From Pyrenopolyporus hunteri (Eukaryota > Ascomycota > Sordariomycetes > Xylariales > Hypoxylaceae), in contig CADCXC010000044.1 of assembly GCA_902806595.1 (NCBI GenBank), forward strand, positions 992,001 through 1,056,000: a DNA stretch of 64,000 nt. Direction: 5' to 3'. A model generated the notes under the pieces. The model was not told where the DNA came from, made no database searches, and saw only the letters and a list, made by a program, of their open reading frames with translations. Shown here one piece after another: positions 47,605-58,177 of this stretch. The translations under genes and the position numbers were made by a program. How positions within the stretch are numbered: the first letter of the stretch is position 1; every line of letters begins with the position of its first letter.

Positions 47605-48117
47605 TAACATCTATGACGCCGTATTTAAGCAGGCATCAAGCAGCCTGTACTTAGCATGTAGAAGAAATTTCTTGTATTGTTATAACCGATTCCCTACCCT
47701 AGACACCCTGTATCACTCACTACGTTACCTACCTAGGTACACAAGTAAATATATGCGAGAGCGTGACGTCCATGGTTCACCTAGGCTGAGTGAGTACAGT
47801 ACATAATCCCGAAACGAGTAATCAATACCTACCTAGGTACCTAGACCTATATAAGATGGCTAGATATAATAGAATCCGATATCAAGTATTCATGTATTCT
47901 GGCACGAATAAGTGTCAGAAATACCACTACGCCAGAAGGTGATTCAGGTCCCCAAGCTCTCCAAATGAAGTTCATCTGGTATCTGGGGGTTTCTCCTGTT
48001 TCTCCCATTCCTCCTCCCCTCCAACAGTCACTTCAAGATCATCCTATATAGCGCCGTATACTTACCCATAAACTTACCGCAGCACACGTCGCGACCTCGT
48101 CGTTTGCAAACGTCATA
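47605..48117. other. intergenic region
   Basis: No gene is visible. Two CCTAGG-centred palindromes lie at 47723-47740 and 47827-47842. Confidence 0.45.
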
Positions 48118-49697
48118 ATGAGGCTTGTCAACTGCAAAACGATGGTGATGGAAGAATTCTTCGACAGGGACATTCCCAAATATGCAATTCTCTTACATAC
48201 CTGGGGCAAAGACGAAGTATCATACCAAGACTTCCGCGATGGATCCCGTCGGGGCGGGTTGGGATATGCTAAGATCCGAGGATGTTGCACCGCAGCTATC
48301 GCCCGTCGTGCCCGTGGCTGCGAGTGGATGTAGATAGATACGTGGTGTATTGATAAGACAAGTAGCGCCGAGCTCAGCGAAGGCGAGTCCCAGTCCACCG
48401 ACTCGATGTGGTTTCGGTACGCTGACACTAAATTGCGTAACTATTAATTCCATGTTCCGTTGGTACGAGAAAGCAGATGCTTCGTTTACCTTTCTGACGT
48501 CAAGGCATCCGAATCGATAATCGAGGAGAACGTGACTTTCCGACGGAGCCGCTGGTTTACAAGGGGTTGGACATTACAGGAGCTTCTAGCGCTAAAGTTC
48601 CTTATATTCTTCGATGATTCATGGGATTACCCAACCCGAAGGGAGGAGTATGCTAGGATTATCGTAGATATAACTGGCATCCCATTCAGGTGGCATCGGT
48701 TGCTCATCGCATTTCTTGGGCATCAAGCCGTGAGACCACCAGGAAAGAAGATTTGGCGTATTGCCTACTGGGCCTCCTCGGTGTCGACATCCCGTTACTT
48801 TACGGCGAGGGTGACAGGGCATTTATCAGGCTACAGGAAGAAATCATTAGGAAAACTTACGATCATAGCATCTTAATATGGGGATTCGGCCTGCCCTGTA
48901 ACCTGTCAACACTCTCCTGTCTCGCAAATTCTCCATCGGTGTTCCAGCGATGTAATGATAGCGGCATGCGGGCATTCGTAGGAGAACGCCATTACTTTCC
49001 GACTAACCTCGGCATATATATGGTATTGCCCATCTTTCAATTTCGAGTAGGTAGCAAGCGCCTCTGTCTTGCTCACTTAGACTATAAGCTACGTCTTAGA
49101 CCGGAAATCAAAGCCATGTTTCTGCCTCTAGAATTACAAATATCGGACAGCGGTATAATCCATGCGACTAGGGCGCGGGGTATCGGGATTTTTCTAACGA
49201 CTACACGAGGAATTTGTCCAAGAAAATCAGTGTACCTACTCAGGCCTCGGTTCCAAGATACGAATTTTTTTCCTTTATGATCCGGCTGATATCTTTGACC
49301 TATATGGGATATTATCTTGATGATTTCTTCCCTCCTTGCATGGTCAAATTCGAGACCCCATCTCTGTGTCTACGATTACGACCGGTCTTGCCCAATACTG
49401 TTCCGTTTCTCGCACGAGCGGTATAATACTATTCTATCATTCGTACAACCCAGGGGGGGAACTGGCGCAGATGTCAAGATCGCGGAAGTAGACCGTCATA
49501 TCCCCGACACATGGCATATTCTCCTAGGCTTCGAATCGGGACAAATCGATCTTGGACGGATCTCCGGGGAGTTTGAGTGGGTACTGAAGGGATATATCCG
49601 TTACCTAAGCGACTTCGTCATTGACGTAGAGTTGAGTAAAAAAGAAATTGCTAATATCGAGGGGAACGGGCAGGTGGCCTTGAAAGTAACGGGTTGA
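48118..49697 (+). pseudogene. HET-domain protein, broken
   Basis: The start is a clear HET (heterokaryon incompatibility) domain: MRLVNCKTMVMEEFF, then YAILLHTWGKDEVSYQDF. At 48331-48333 a TAG stop replaces the Trp codon of the conserved W-V/M-W-I-D-T segment. The family text then continues in frame (IDTWCIDKTSSAELSE). The expected intron acceptor before INSMFRWYEKAD reads AA instead of AG at 48439-48440. A frameshift near 48478-48482 precedes FVYLSDV and SRWFTRGWTLQELLA, and another near 48690 precedes RKEDLAYCLLGLLGVDIPLL and YGEGDRAFIRLQEE. Further pieces reach 49697 in other frames. HET proteins trigger cell death on contact with non-self; this copy cannot make a full protein. The TGG-to-TAG and AG-to-AA changes are G-to-A, the direction RIP gives. 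Confidence 0.85.
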
Positions 49698-50759
49698 CTT
49701 TGCGGAGTTGGCCTGTTATAAAACAGATGTGGGATCGTGGAAGGAGTACCCAGTTCACGGGAGATATTAAAGTAGTACCTACGCATCGAAGCGCCGGGTT
49801 AATTCATTCATATGATTGCCGAGCCGTCGCCCGTGTAGAATCTCGGTCCTTGATACGAAAATGTGCATAAGTCGAGGTGCTAGGTTGACTGGCAGCAGCC
49901 CCGGCGGAAGCGGTGCAATAGGGATAGGATCCACAGTAGCGGTGGGTTAGACGGAGAACGAAAGATACGGAGTTGAGGTGGAATGGGGTTGACGGCGCTT
50001 AGATCGAGTCTGCATCGCGCATAACTATCCGGGCTACATACCTACCTAAGCAGGTAATAATTTGATTTAATCCCCGGAGGCCAAGAGCGTTTGCTAGCCA
50101 ATTTCGGCGTGGGCTCGGCGTGGGCAGCGTGACGGGCTTAATCCAAGTGGTTACCTTCGGTGTAGGAACAGTAACTGCAGATAAAGGTGGTGACGTTCAA
50201 GATTCACTCACGCCTCCGTCAAAATTATCCTTCCCAACAATCGCCGTCTCCCGAAACTACGGTGCTCGCCGACTAGGCCCCGGCATGGGGATATTAGATA
50301 TTACACCGCGATAAGTACACGGAACTCATAGGAGAAATTCAAGGAATTGCTGGAGCGTAAGGGAGGATGGAAATCACGGTATTCCTAATGTCTCGAGTTC
50401 CAGATCACCGTGTGAACTGCAAATTTGGTTAGGATCTTACGCCAAGCGTGGAGGCGGGATAATCAATACACGGTGTAGGAACACGAGCTCCTCTAGTCAT
50501 AACTCGAGACAACGATTAAGACTTTTATATCAATACCATATAATCCCTATCGGCATCTATGTATGTATGTGCGTATATATATGATGAAGCTCATCGTTTA
50601 TTTTGAGACTAAGCTTGGTGAAATTCGAAAGAATCGTATCGCGACATCCTGCGGGGCATCACATAGGTAGGTAGGTACCTACTCTTCCGGATGGGACTCT
50701 TTAGCCAACCACGCTCTCCACCCCCATATCTTCAACAACTTAGGTAGAAGCTTGGCGAC
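49698..50759. other. intergenic region
   Basis: No gene is visible. A TAGG palindrome lies at about 50665-50682. The TA at 50760-50761 is the left target-site copy of the neighbouring MITE. Confidence 0.45.
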
Positions 50760-50761
50760 TA

Positions 50762-51250
50762 CAGTGGCCCGCAAAAAGAAACGTCAAATACGTCTGTTAT
50801 AACCTAAACTCATCATGTTTAAACACTTATAACATATAATATTTATATATAAATAATATATAGAAATTTACCAATTTATAAATAAATGGTAAAATATTAC
50901 TTTAGCTTTTTTACATTTTTTTTTATAATTTTATACGTGGCAGGAAAATGCGGTAAAATGGTTACATTTTGAAAATAATGGTGTTTTGTATGTAAAAGAG
51001 GTCATTTCCTTAACAATTAAGTGCTTTTTTTGCCATTTTTTTCTTTAAATGTAAATAAAATAACTACATCAATTGAAAAAAATAAAATAAAAAAGCTAAA
51101 GCAATATTTTCTCAATTATTTATAATATATTAAGAATTTATATATTATTTATATATAAATATCGTGCGTAACAATTGTTTGAAGTTGGTAAGATTTAGGT
51201 GTAAATAGGTGTGGAAAATCCTATTTGACGTTTCTTTTTGCAGCTCACTG
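50762..51250. mobile_element. Tc1/mariner-type fold-back MITE
   Basis: A 489-bp non-coding element is bounded by 29-bp terminal inverted repeats (50762-50790 and 51222-51250) that begin CAGTG and match at all but three positions. It is flanked by TA on both sides (50760-50761 and 51251-51252), the target duplication of Tc1/mariner transposons. The inner sequence is AT-rich and also self-complementary: a stretch around 50840-50925 (with ATATTTATATATAAATAATA and TTTAGCTTTTTTA) matches the reverse complement of about 51085-51170, so the element can fold into one long imperfect hairpin. It has no transposase and would depend on one supplied in trans. The ends resemble those I recall for the fungal impala family. 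Confidence 0.9.
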
Positions 51251-51252
51251 TA

Positions 51253-52390
51253 TGCATGTTGGTGTCGAGCTCCTAAGCTCTGTGTACATAAAAGCCAAGT
51301 ATCGAGGCCTAGAGTCAGAACGGGCCGAAAAGGAAGCTCGTGAGCTGATAGTCAGTTGGGTTACAGCGGGATATTCGATCGGATGCAAGTTGCGCGTAAG
51401 CACAAGTCCTACCTAGGCAGACTGGTAACTAAGAAGGCTTCTGGAAGGCCGCCAGAAACTCACCCGCAGTTAGCTCGAGGCTTGCGATATGCCTATTATC
51501 AAGTAAACCTACACCAGGGAAATACTTACCCTTGAGGGGAAAATAAACAATGGATCGAGCGGAATATGATAAGGTAGGCTTCGACGCGATTCGACGCTGG
51601 CCTTTTTATGACACCGAGTCTTCATACGTCGTTGTGCGGCGTGACGGGCGCCGGGCAGTGCACGTAAGTTAGCCGGCCTACAGGCTTGTGTACCTAAGGT
51701 ATGAATCCAATTAATGAGACAGAATGGGCTTACTCTTGGCTGCCGCATCGTCTTTGGCTTTGGAGCATGGTTTCAATTTACTGTTTACTGTTTCGGTTAG
51801 CATTCTCCAATCGCCAATCCAAGAGCTCTCTCGGCAAACCTTCAACCTCCTCCTTTATACGTGAGTTACGTTCTGTTAGACCAATGATAAGCCTGGTCTT
51901 TCGAGTCGGCAGAGTGGTGTGACTGGATTGCTCACTCTTGGCGAAACCTGCGTTTCCGATGAGCGAGTCACTGTCCGGGACAAGATCGTCACGTAAGTAG
52001 CTAAGGTAAATATCTGATGTGGTATTTACTATCCTCCTTGGACTAGGGGTAACGAAATACCCGATCTGGGTACTGTACCAAGTAACGTCGTGATGTTGGG
52101 CTGGGCTGACTTGGGAAAGCTGAGGGGCAAAGATGACAAAGGGAATAATAGCGTTCATACTTATTAAAGCTCCCGCCGCCATCAGGTACTATTGCTTCGC
52201 GCTCGCATCCGTTCAATCTCTTTCCTCGACCATGCAAGGAGTACCTTTGCCGAATTGATTCGGAGGCCGGGTCATCGCCGACGCCAGATTTCAGCAACAT
52301 TTACAATTCGATCCAATACTAGAACCGGCTGAAGCAAAGATAAACGTAATCGCCCAGTAGTAGACAAAGACTTTACGTAGTATTCTCGTC
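51253..52390. other. intergenic region
   Basis: The promoter of the peptide transporter lies in the right part. A 40-codon frame begins at 51550 (MDRAEYDKVGFDAIRRW) but has no recognisable family. Longer minus-strand frames at 51778-52300 show no motif. I cannot support a gene. Confidence 0.4.
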
Positions 52391-54461
52391 ATGGCGACCG
52401 ACGCGACCCGCGACAGCGTTGAGGCCGCTCATGGCGGCCCTCCCGCCCTCGAAGAGAAAGATCCACAGATTACAGATCTCAAAACCTCCGCCTCAGGCCC
52501 GGGGTCAGACATCGAAGAACGTCTCCGGGGACCAAATGGCGAGGAATATCCCACCGCGGAAGAGCTCAAGACCTTGCGTCGGGTCAAAGGTCCCATCACC
52601 TGGATCATCTATACCATCGCTTTCATCGAACTTTGCGAGCGATTCGCGTATTATGGAACCACTGCCGTCTGTATGTTTGATGCTGTCACGACCATGGATC
52701 GTTTAGTCTAATTGATTTTTACGCAGTCGTCAACTTCATTTCGCAGCCCCTCCCCCCGGGCTCTACCACCGGCGCTGGCGGCACCGATCTGCAAGCTGGT
52801 GCTCTCGACCAAGGACAACAGGCCTCAACCGGTCTGGTATTGTTCAACTCTTTCTGGTCTTACCTAATGCCTCTCCTTGGTAAGCATACTTCTTACAACT
52901 AACTTTTGGGTTAATTGATGCTGAACGATTATGTGTCACAGGTGGTTGGGTAGCCGACACATATTGGGGCAAGTATAAGACGATCCATGCCGCCGTCGTA
53001 ATTGCTATGTTCGGTCACATTATCCTCATCGTCTCGACCTTGCCGCCGGTCATAGCCAATCCACGAGGTGCGCTTGGCTGCTTCAGTGTCGGCCTCATCT
53101 TCTTCGGCATTGGAGTTGGTTTCTTCAAGGCCAACATCTCTCCCATGATCGCCGAGCAGTACGAAAGCACCCAACCACGAGCCATCGTGAAGACCTTGAA
53201 GAGCGGCGAGCGTGTCGTGGTTGACCCCGTCCTGACTATCTCGATTATTTATATGCGCTACTACTTTTTCATCAACGTCGGATCTCTCGTTGGATCAATC
53301 GCCATGGTGTACGCCGAGAAATACGTCGGTTTCTGGCTCTCATTCACCTTACCAACCGCGCTCTTCCTTCTATGTCCTATTGTCTTGCTCGCTTTTAGGA
53401 GCAAATACACCCGCCATCCACCGACCGGCTCGGTCCTTGGAAAAGCCCTGGCTTTGATTGGCCTATCAATGAAAGGCCGCTGGTCTCTCAACCCCGTTAC
53501 CACCATAAAGAATATGCGCGCGCCCGATTTCTTCGAGAGAGTTAAGCCGAGTAAGATTCCCGAATCCGAGCGACCCGCTTGGATGACGTTTGACGATCAT
53601 TGGGTCGACGAGGTACGCCGTGGCCTCAAGGCCTGTAGCGTTTTCGTCTGGTACCCCATCTACTGGCTCTCCTACAACCAGCTGAACAATAACCTCGTTT
53701 CCCAAGCCGCGACGATGATTCTCGGCGGCGTACCGAACGACGTGGTTTTCAACCTGGATCCTTTCGCCTTGCTTATTTTCATTCCTATCTGCGACAAGTT
53801 AATCTACCCCGCCTTAAGGCGTGCCGGCCTCAAATTTACACCTATCAAGAAAATCACCGGCGGCTTCATCCTCGGGACCTTGTCGATGACTGTTGCGGCC
53901 ATTACTCAACATTATATCTACATGCAATCCCCGTGTAGGAGCGTGGACGGCTACGGATATGTCGACGACTGTAGAGAACACCTTGGGCTCCCAGCCGACG
54001 CTCCCGAGTCTGATTACAAACCCGATCTATCCGTTTGGATCCAGACCCCCGCGTACGTCCTCCTGGCCCTGGCTGAAATCTGCGCGTCCATTACTGGTCT
54101 CGAGTATGCCTTCACCAAGGCGCCTAAGAACATGCGCGGCTTCGTCACCGGTATCTTCTGGTTCTCGCAAGCTTTCTCGTCCGCAATTGGCCAGGCCTTC
54201 GTGCCCCTTGCGACGGACCCCTACCTAGTATGGCTCTACATGACGATCGCCATCATTTCCGCCCTCGGCGGCCTCGGATTTTGGTTCAACTTCGCTGCGC
54301 TAGATCGTGAAGAAGAGGCTCTGAACGCTCTTCCTGACAGCCTCTTCCAGGGAAGCAAGAACCGGGATGTGGACTTCGCCGCCTTAGAAGCGGCGCAAGC
54401 GGAACAGGAGAAAATTCGACATGCTCAAGGCCTAGACAAGAGCCCCGTGGCAAATTCTTGA
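52391..54461 (+). CDS. PTR2-type proton-coupled di/tripeptide transporter
   Basis: Three exons (52391-52670, 52727-52879, 52942-54461) join in phase to 650 residues, a usual length for fungal PTR2 proteins. A hydrophilic N-terminus of about 75 residues is followed by about 12 membrane segments. POT/PTR family marks are ELCERFAYYG (first helix), GGWVADTYWGKYKTI, FFGIGVGFFKANISPMIAEQ, RYYFFINVGSL and, in the second half, PIYWLSYNQLNNNLVSQA. The first of these (ExxERFxYY) is the proton-coupling motif of the family. The protein imports small peptides with protons at the plasma membrane. A 19-base T run lies just after the stop (54481-54499). Confidence 0.95.
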
Positions 54462-56397
54462 TTGGGGTGTACATGAGTACTTTTTTTTTTTTTTTTTTTA
54501 GTTCCTACGTTACTCCTTTGAGCCTGTTTTATTTAATCCGAAGGACTTACTTTGGTGACAAAAGCTGTTCAACGCGAAGTCGTATATCAGCCCTACTGTA
54601 AATGATACCCAAGTACAATTTTATACTACCCTCGGTAGGTAGTTTCTTATTGTATCCTACTTTTTATACACTCTATTATATGCCCTTTGGTCGAAGCACG
54701 AGATAGTCTTACCTAGCCTTGCGTTTCCCATGCTACCGATTTGTTTTATCGGCCTTTCTCTTCAACTCTCCCACCAAAAACAGCCACCAACACCCTAGTT
54801 AGGGGGCCGTACCCCAGAGAGCCATCCATATATTTATACCTCGGTATATGCGTATTCGAATTGTTATGAGCCCGACTACCCAACCAGAAAAAGAAACGGA
54901 TTCATTGATGGGCGAAACCTGTAAATCAGCCGGGTTAAAGCCCCGAACATTCATGTAAGATGTAGATAAGAGACCAAATCCCATATATGTGCCGTTCGTC
55001 GTATCAATAGGGTTGCATACCTAGGTAGGTATTTACCCAAGCATCTCGGTGAGTATATGAGGAGAATAAGTGCCTGATATCCTATAATTTACTTCGTGCA
55101 TATTAAAAAATCATGTCTGTTCGATTCATGTTTAAAGAATACTTGTATTTCATAACCTTCCCAAAATCGCTCGCCTTGATCTTGCAGTGAACCGCTGCTA
55201 GTTGGATTAAAAGCATTCGAGAATATCAAGACGGGTCAGGCACCTTCCAAGCCGTAGAGATGATCACTATCGCTAGGGTTCTCGGGGTAAAGGGCCCATC
55301 GGCAACAATCAAACTATCCTCGCGTATCGCGATGTTTCTTATCAGAATCGATAAATTAATTCGTACCTGGTGTGCTGGTCCTATTTTCGTCTTAGGATCA
55401 CCTTGGGATGGTTGCCGGAGGTAAAGTGGAGGGGTTCCTACAAGTTCCTGCATATAAGGGAGCGTGTAGCGCTCTGCAAGCACTGTAGCCTAGGCCTGTA
55501 CTATGCACTATACTGTATTTTACAACGCTAAGGCCCCTATAATTATAGCGCGCTTTTGTAAACTTTATGTGCCTACCTACCTACTTAGGTATAATATATT
55601 TAGAATTTCCGTCGTACCGCAAAGCGATAACGATTTCAAGCTTTATAAGACTTATATTCTTAGTAAATTAGAGTGACCATAAGGGCTCTAGACACATAGT
55701 AGCCCTTACAGCGAAATATAATAGGCGCGTAAAGACTTAAATACAACATACATCAACGCCTGAGTTCAACCATAACCCGATCGTCCCTTAACCCCGCACT
55801 GAAGTCTTGTAACTGAATTAAAGTCCTGTCCAGGTACCTAATAAGACAGCGGTTCCGCACTCAACGTTAACTCCTTACGCCAAACAAACCCATTCATGAT
55901 TTATCTCTTGTTAATATGTGTGCCATTTCTCCATCTCATGTCTACCGTCTCGCGTCGCGCGTCGATATACTTGTATTTATGTTTGTAATGAGACTATTCT
56001 GAATTATGCTACTCCAAAAAGCTGTAATGCCGTCTTGTTGAACGCATATAGGTTCAGCGGGATTATGGCCGACACCATCAATACTCGTCCGAGGATTGAA
56101 TATAGACCTTCACTACCTTGTCGGTTAAGTGGGAATAGTGTCTCTGCCGTAATGAGGTGTGCGGGTAGAGAGCGTTCAGAAAAATGGTAATTTTTATTGG
56201 TATCTCTTTTGGCACACCGTTTTGAGGACTCCCAGATCCCCCCGTATTGAAATCAGCTACGGTCGTGTCGGCCGTGTCGACCTCCAGGTTGAGGTACGGT
56301 CTTTTCAGCGGATTGGCTGTGGTGTGCATATTCATACACCCTCTTTTCCGAGAAGCTCGATTTTGTGGCTCTGGAGAAGGCTTTGGCTGCATTTCAC

Positions 56398-56972
56398 CTA
56401 TGCTTGGCGTGGTGCGTGCAGAGTCTGTATCGCGTTAGGGTATCTAATAGGTACGGAACGGATAACCGAAGACAACGAGGATGGCACACCTATAGAGGAG
56501 TAACCCTGAGTTCCCCTAAAAACTGGCCGCTTCGTACCTAGAGCCACTTGGCCGGGAAAGGCATTGTCTGGGACGACTATGAAGTTGGATCGATGAACCG
56601 TACCCTCAAGGCCTTCCGCAAACCAAATTAACGCATGTTTCGTCCCTATAGCTGATTCGAGGTTGAGGCGCTTTGCCGCCGACTCGACGATGTAACTCGA
56701 TTCATCCTGACGTGTATGTGAGGTAAACACGTCCGAAGTTTTATGTGTGGAGGGGCTAGATAAGCAAATCATTCGCCGGGGAAGCTATCATTCCCGGTTG
56801 TTAGTGATGAAGCTGCTTCTAGTGAAAGTGGATGGGCTTTCGAGTAGTGACGTACTTCTGGGTTGAGGTCGATGCTTTTATTGTTTATGGGTTCGGGACA
56901 ACCAAAGTCACCAGATCTTCGGTTTCCCACATCCAGTATCATAGAACACATTGTAGGCGACAGTCGAGCCAC
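56398..56972 (-). pseudogene. possible retropepsin-like domain remnant
   Basis: The minus-strand frame at 56772-56398 reads RQDESSYIVESAAKRLNLES, then HRSNFIVVPDNAFPGQVALG. That pattern (a loop followed by an S-x-I-x-x-x-x-A-x-R-L-x-L helix, and later a x-F-x-V-V-P-D ... V-x-L-G end) resembles fungal retropepsin-like domains, with the DTG-like position lost. A second minus-strand frame upstream (56972-56769) ends just before it and may be an adjoining exon or a frameshifted part. The neighbouring kinase gene carries a similar domain at its C-terminus. The assignment rests on pattern resemblance only. Confidence 0.25.
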
Positions 56973-57368
56973 ACACGCCTGGTGGAATCGGACTTAAAGG
57001 GGATTCGGCGGCTCGAGCCTTGCATTCAACCGGCGGATTTTGCTTACAAGGGCGAGGGAATTGAATATAAATTATCATCTGCGCTATACGAAGACTCGCT
57101 GATTCTTCATTTCTACCTTATAGCGGTCAGCATTGTTCAATTGTGAATTCTTTGTAAGATTTCTAGACTTGGAGGGGCAGAAAGTTACGCCACCCCTTTA
57201 CAGCCCTATCGTTACATATCCCAGCGTAAGCCCTATACGTATGAAGGTACTACGCTCTCATTAATTAATTTATGCAGACACCTACTAGGTAATTCGCATC
57301 GTCACGGTGCTGTTTCGGAGTTACCGACAGCGAGGTGCCGGACAGCTCACCGCCCTGAATTCCCTGCA

Positions 57369-57399
57369 CTAAAGCGCAGCTCTTCGGGCTGTGCTTTAG
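57369..57399. other. strong hairpin
   Basis: Arms of 12 bases (57369-57380 and 57388-57399) pair with one mismatch around a TCTTCGG loop, followed directly by CTTTTGTTCC. It has the form of a stable RNA hairpin, but no flanking gene explains it. A second hairpin 50 bp on (CCCACGC / GCGTGGG, 57453-57459 with 57466-57472) is followed after six bases by TTAGT, a layout like the 3' end of Helitron transposons. Confidence 0.5.
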
Positions 57400-58177
57400 C
57401 TTTTGTTCCCCTGCTCCCTCATAGCCTCAACGAGATTCATTTTAATATACAACCCACGCATTTGCGCGTGGGGGGCATTTAGTAAGTTTTAATGGGTTAG
57501 AAAGCTTATAGCAAGCAAAGCCGGAAGCTTATCAGGCTCCGAACAAAATATTTGCAGTGTTTTCTTTTACGCGTACGTATATTTTAGCATATTTCCCTGA
57601 AAACGAAACTTTTTCATAAATATAAAGTTAGTCTTTTTAATTGTATCGACGTGTTGCTCCATCCTTTAAGGCTTTAATTAAAGCTATCGAAAGGTCTTTT
57701 ATAACGAATGTCGCTTTTAGGGGTTCCATCCAGCGGGTTAAACGCCTTAAGTTATAGTGAAACCCATTAATTTGTAGCGAGCACTACTTCGAAATTTGGC
57801 ATATGTAACACGTACAGTACCTATTATGTATCGTGAAATAAATAACTAACAAAACTCTAGCAGCTACTAGAAAACAGCTGTCATATTTTCTAGTATGGAT
57901 AAAACTTTTCAAAGCGGTATTCCTAGACACGGACGGTACGGTTTTACGTATAATACCCAGGAATGTAGTAGATACCTACCAGGTATACAGTAAGTCAAGG
58001 CAACGAGGTGAAAAGGTTACGAGAGAAGGTCACGTAAAGGGCGAGTTTACGAATGGCAGGGTGCGGCCCATGAGGCCGGGAGAAGGGGCGGTGCGTGGGA
58101 CCTTTCACCTAATTATATTGTTTACGTACTTGGTCTTTTTCATGAGACAAGAAAACTGGTAACTACCAATCTTGACT

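Larger units (their letters stand above)
54462..58177. other. gene-poor interval
   Basis: This begins with the PTR2 3' region. It holds a possible retropepsin-like remnant on the minus strand (56398-56772), a strong hairpin at 57369-57399, a second hairpin at 57453-57472 followed by TTAG, and a TAGG palindrome at 55017-55031. From about 57480 to 57900 the sequence is AT-rich and repeat-like. I find no intact gene. Confidence 0.45.

Noticed and set aside
51550..51672. 40-codon frame starting MDRAEYDKVGF
   Set aside because: Too short, with no family resemblance and no clear following exon.
57397..57410. AGCTTTTGTTCCC resembling a common cloning-vector polylinker flank
   Set aside because: Only about 13 bases match and the flanks differ completely; a chance match, not vector contamination.
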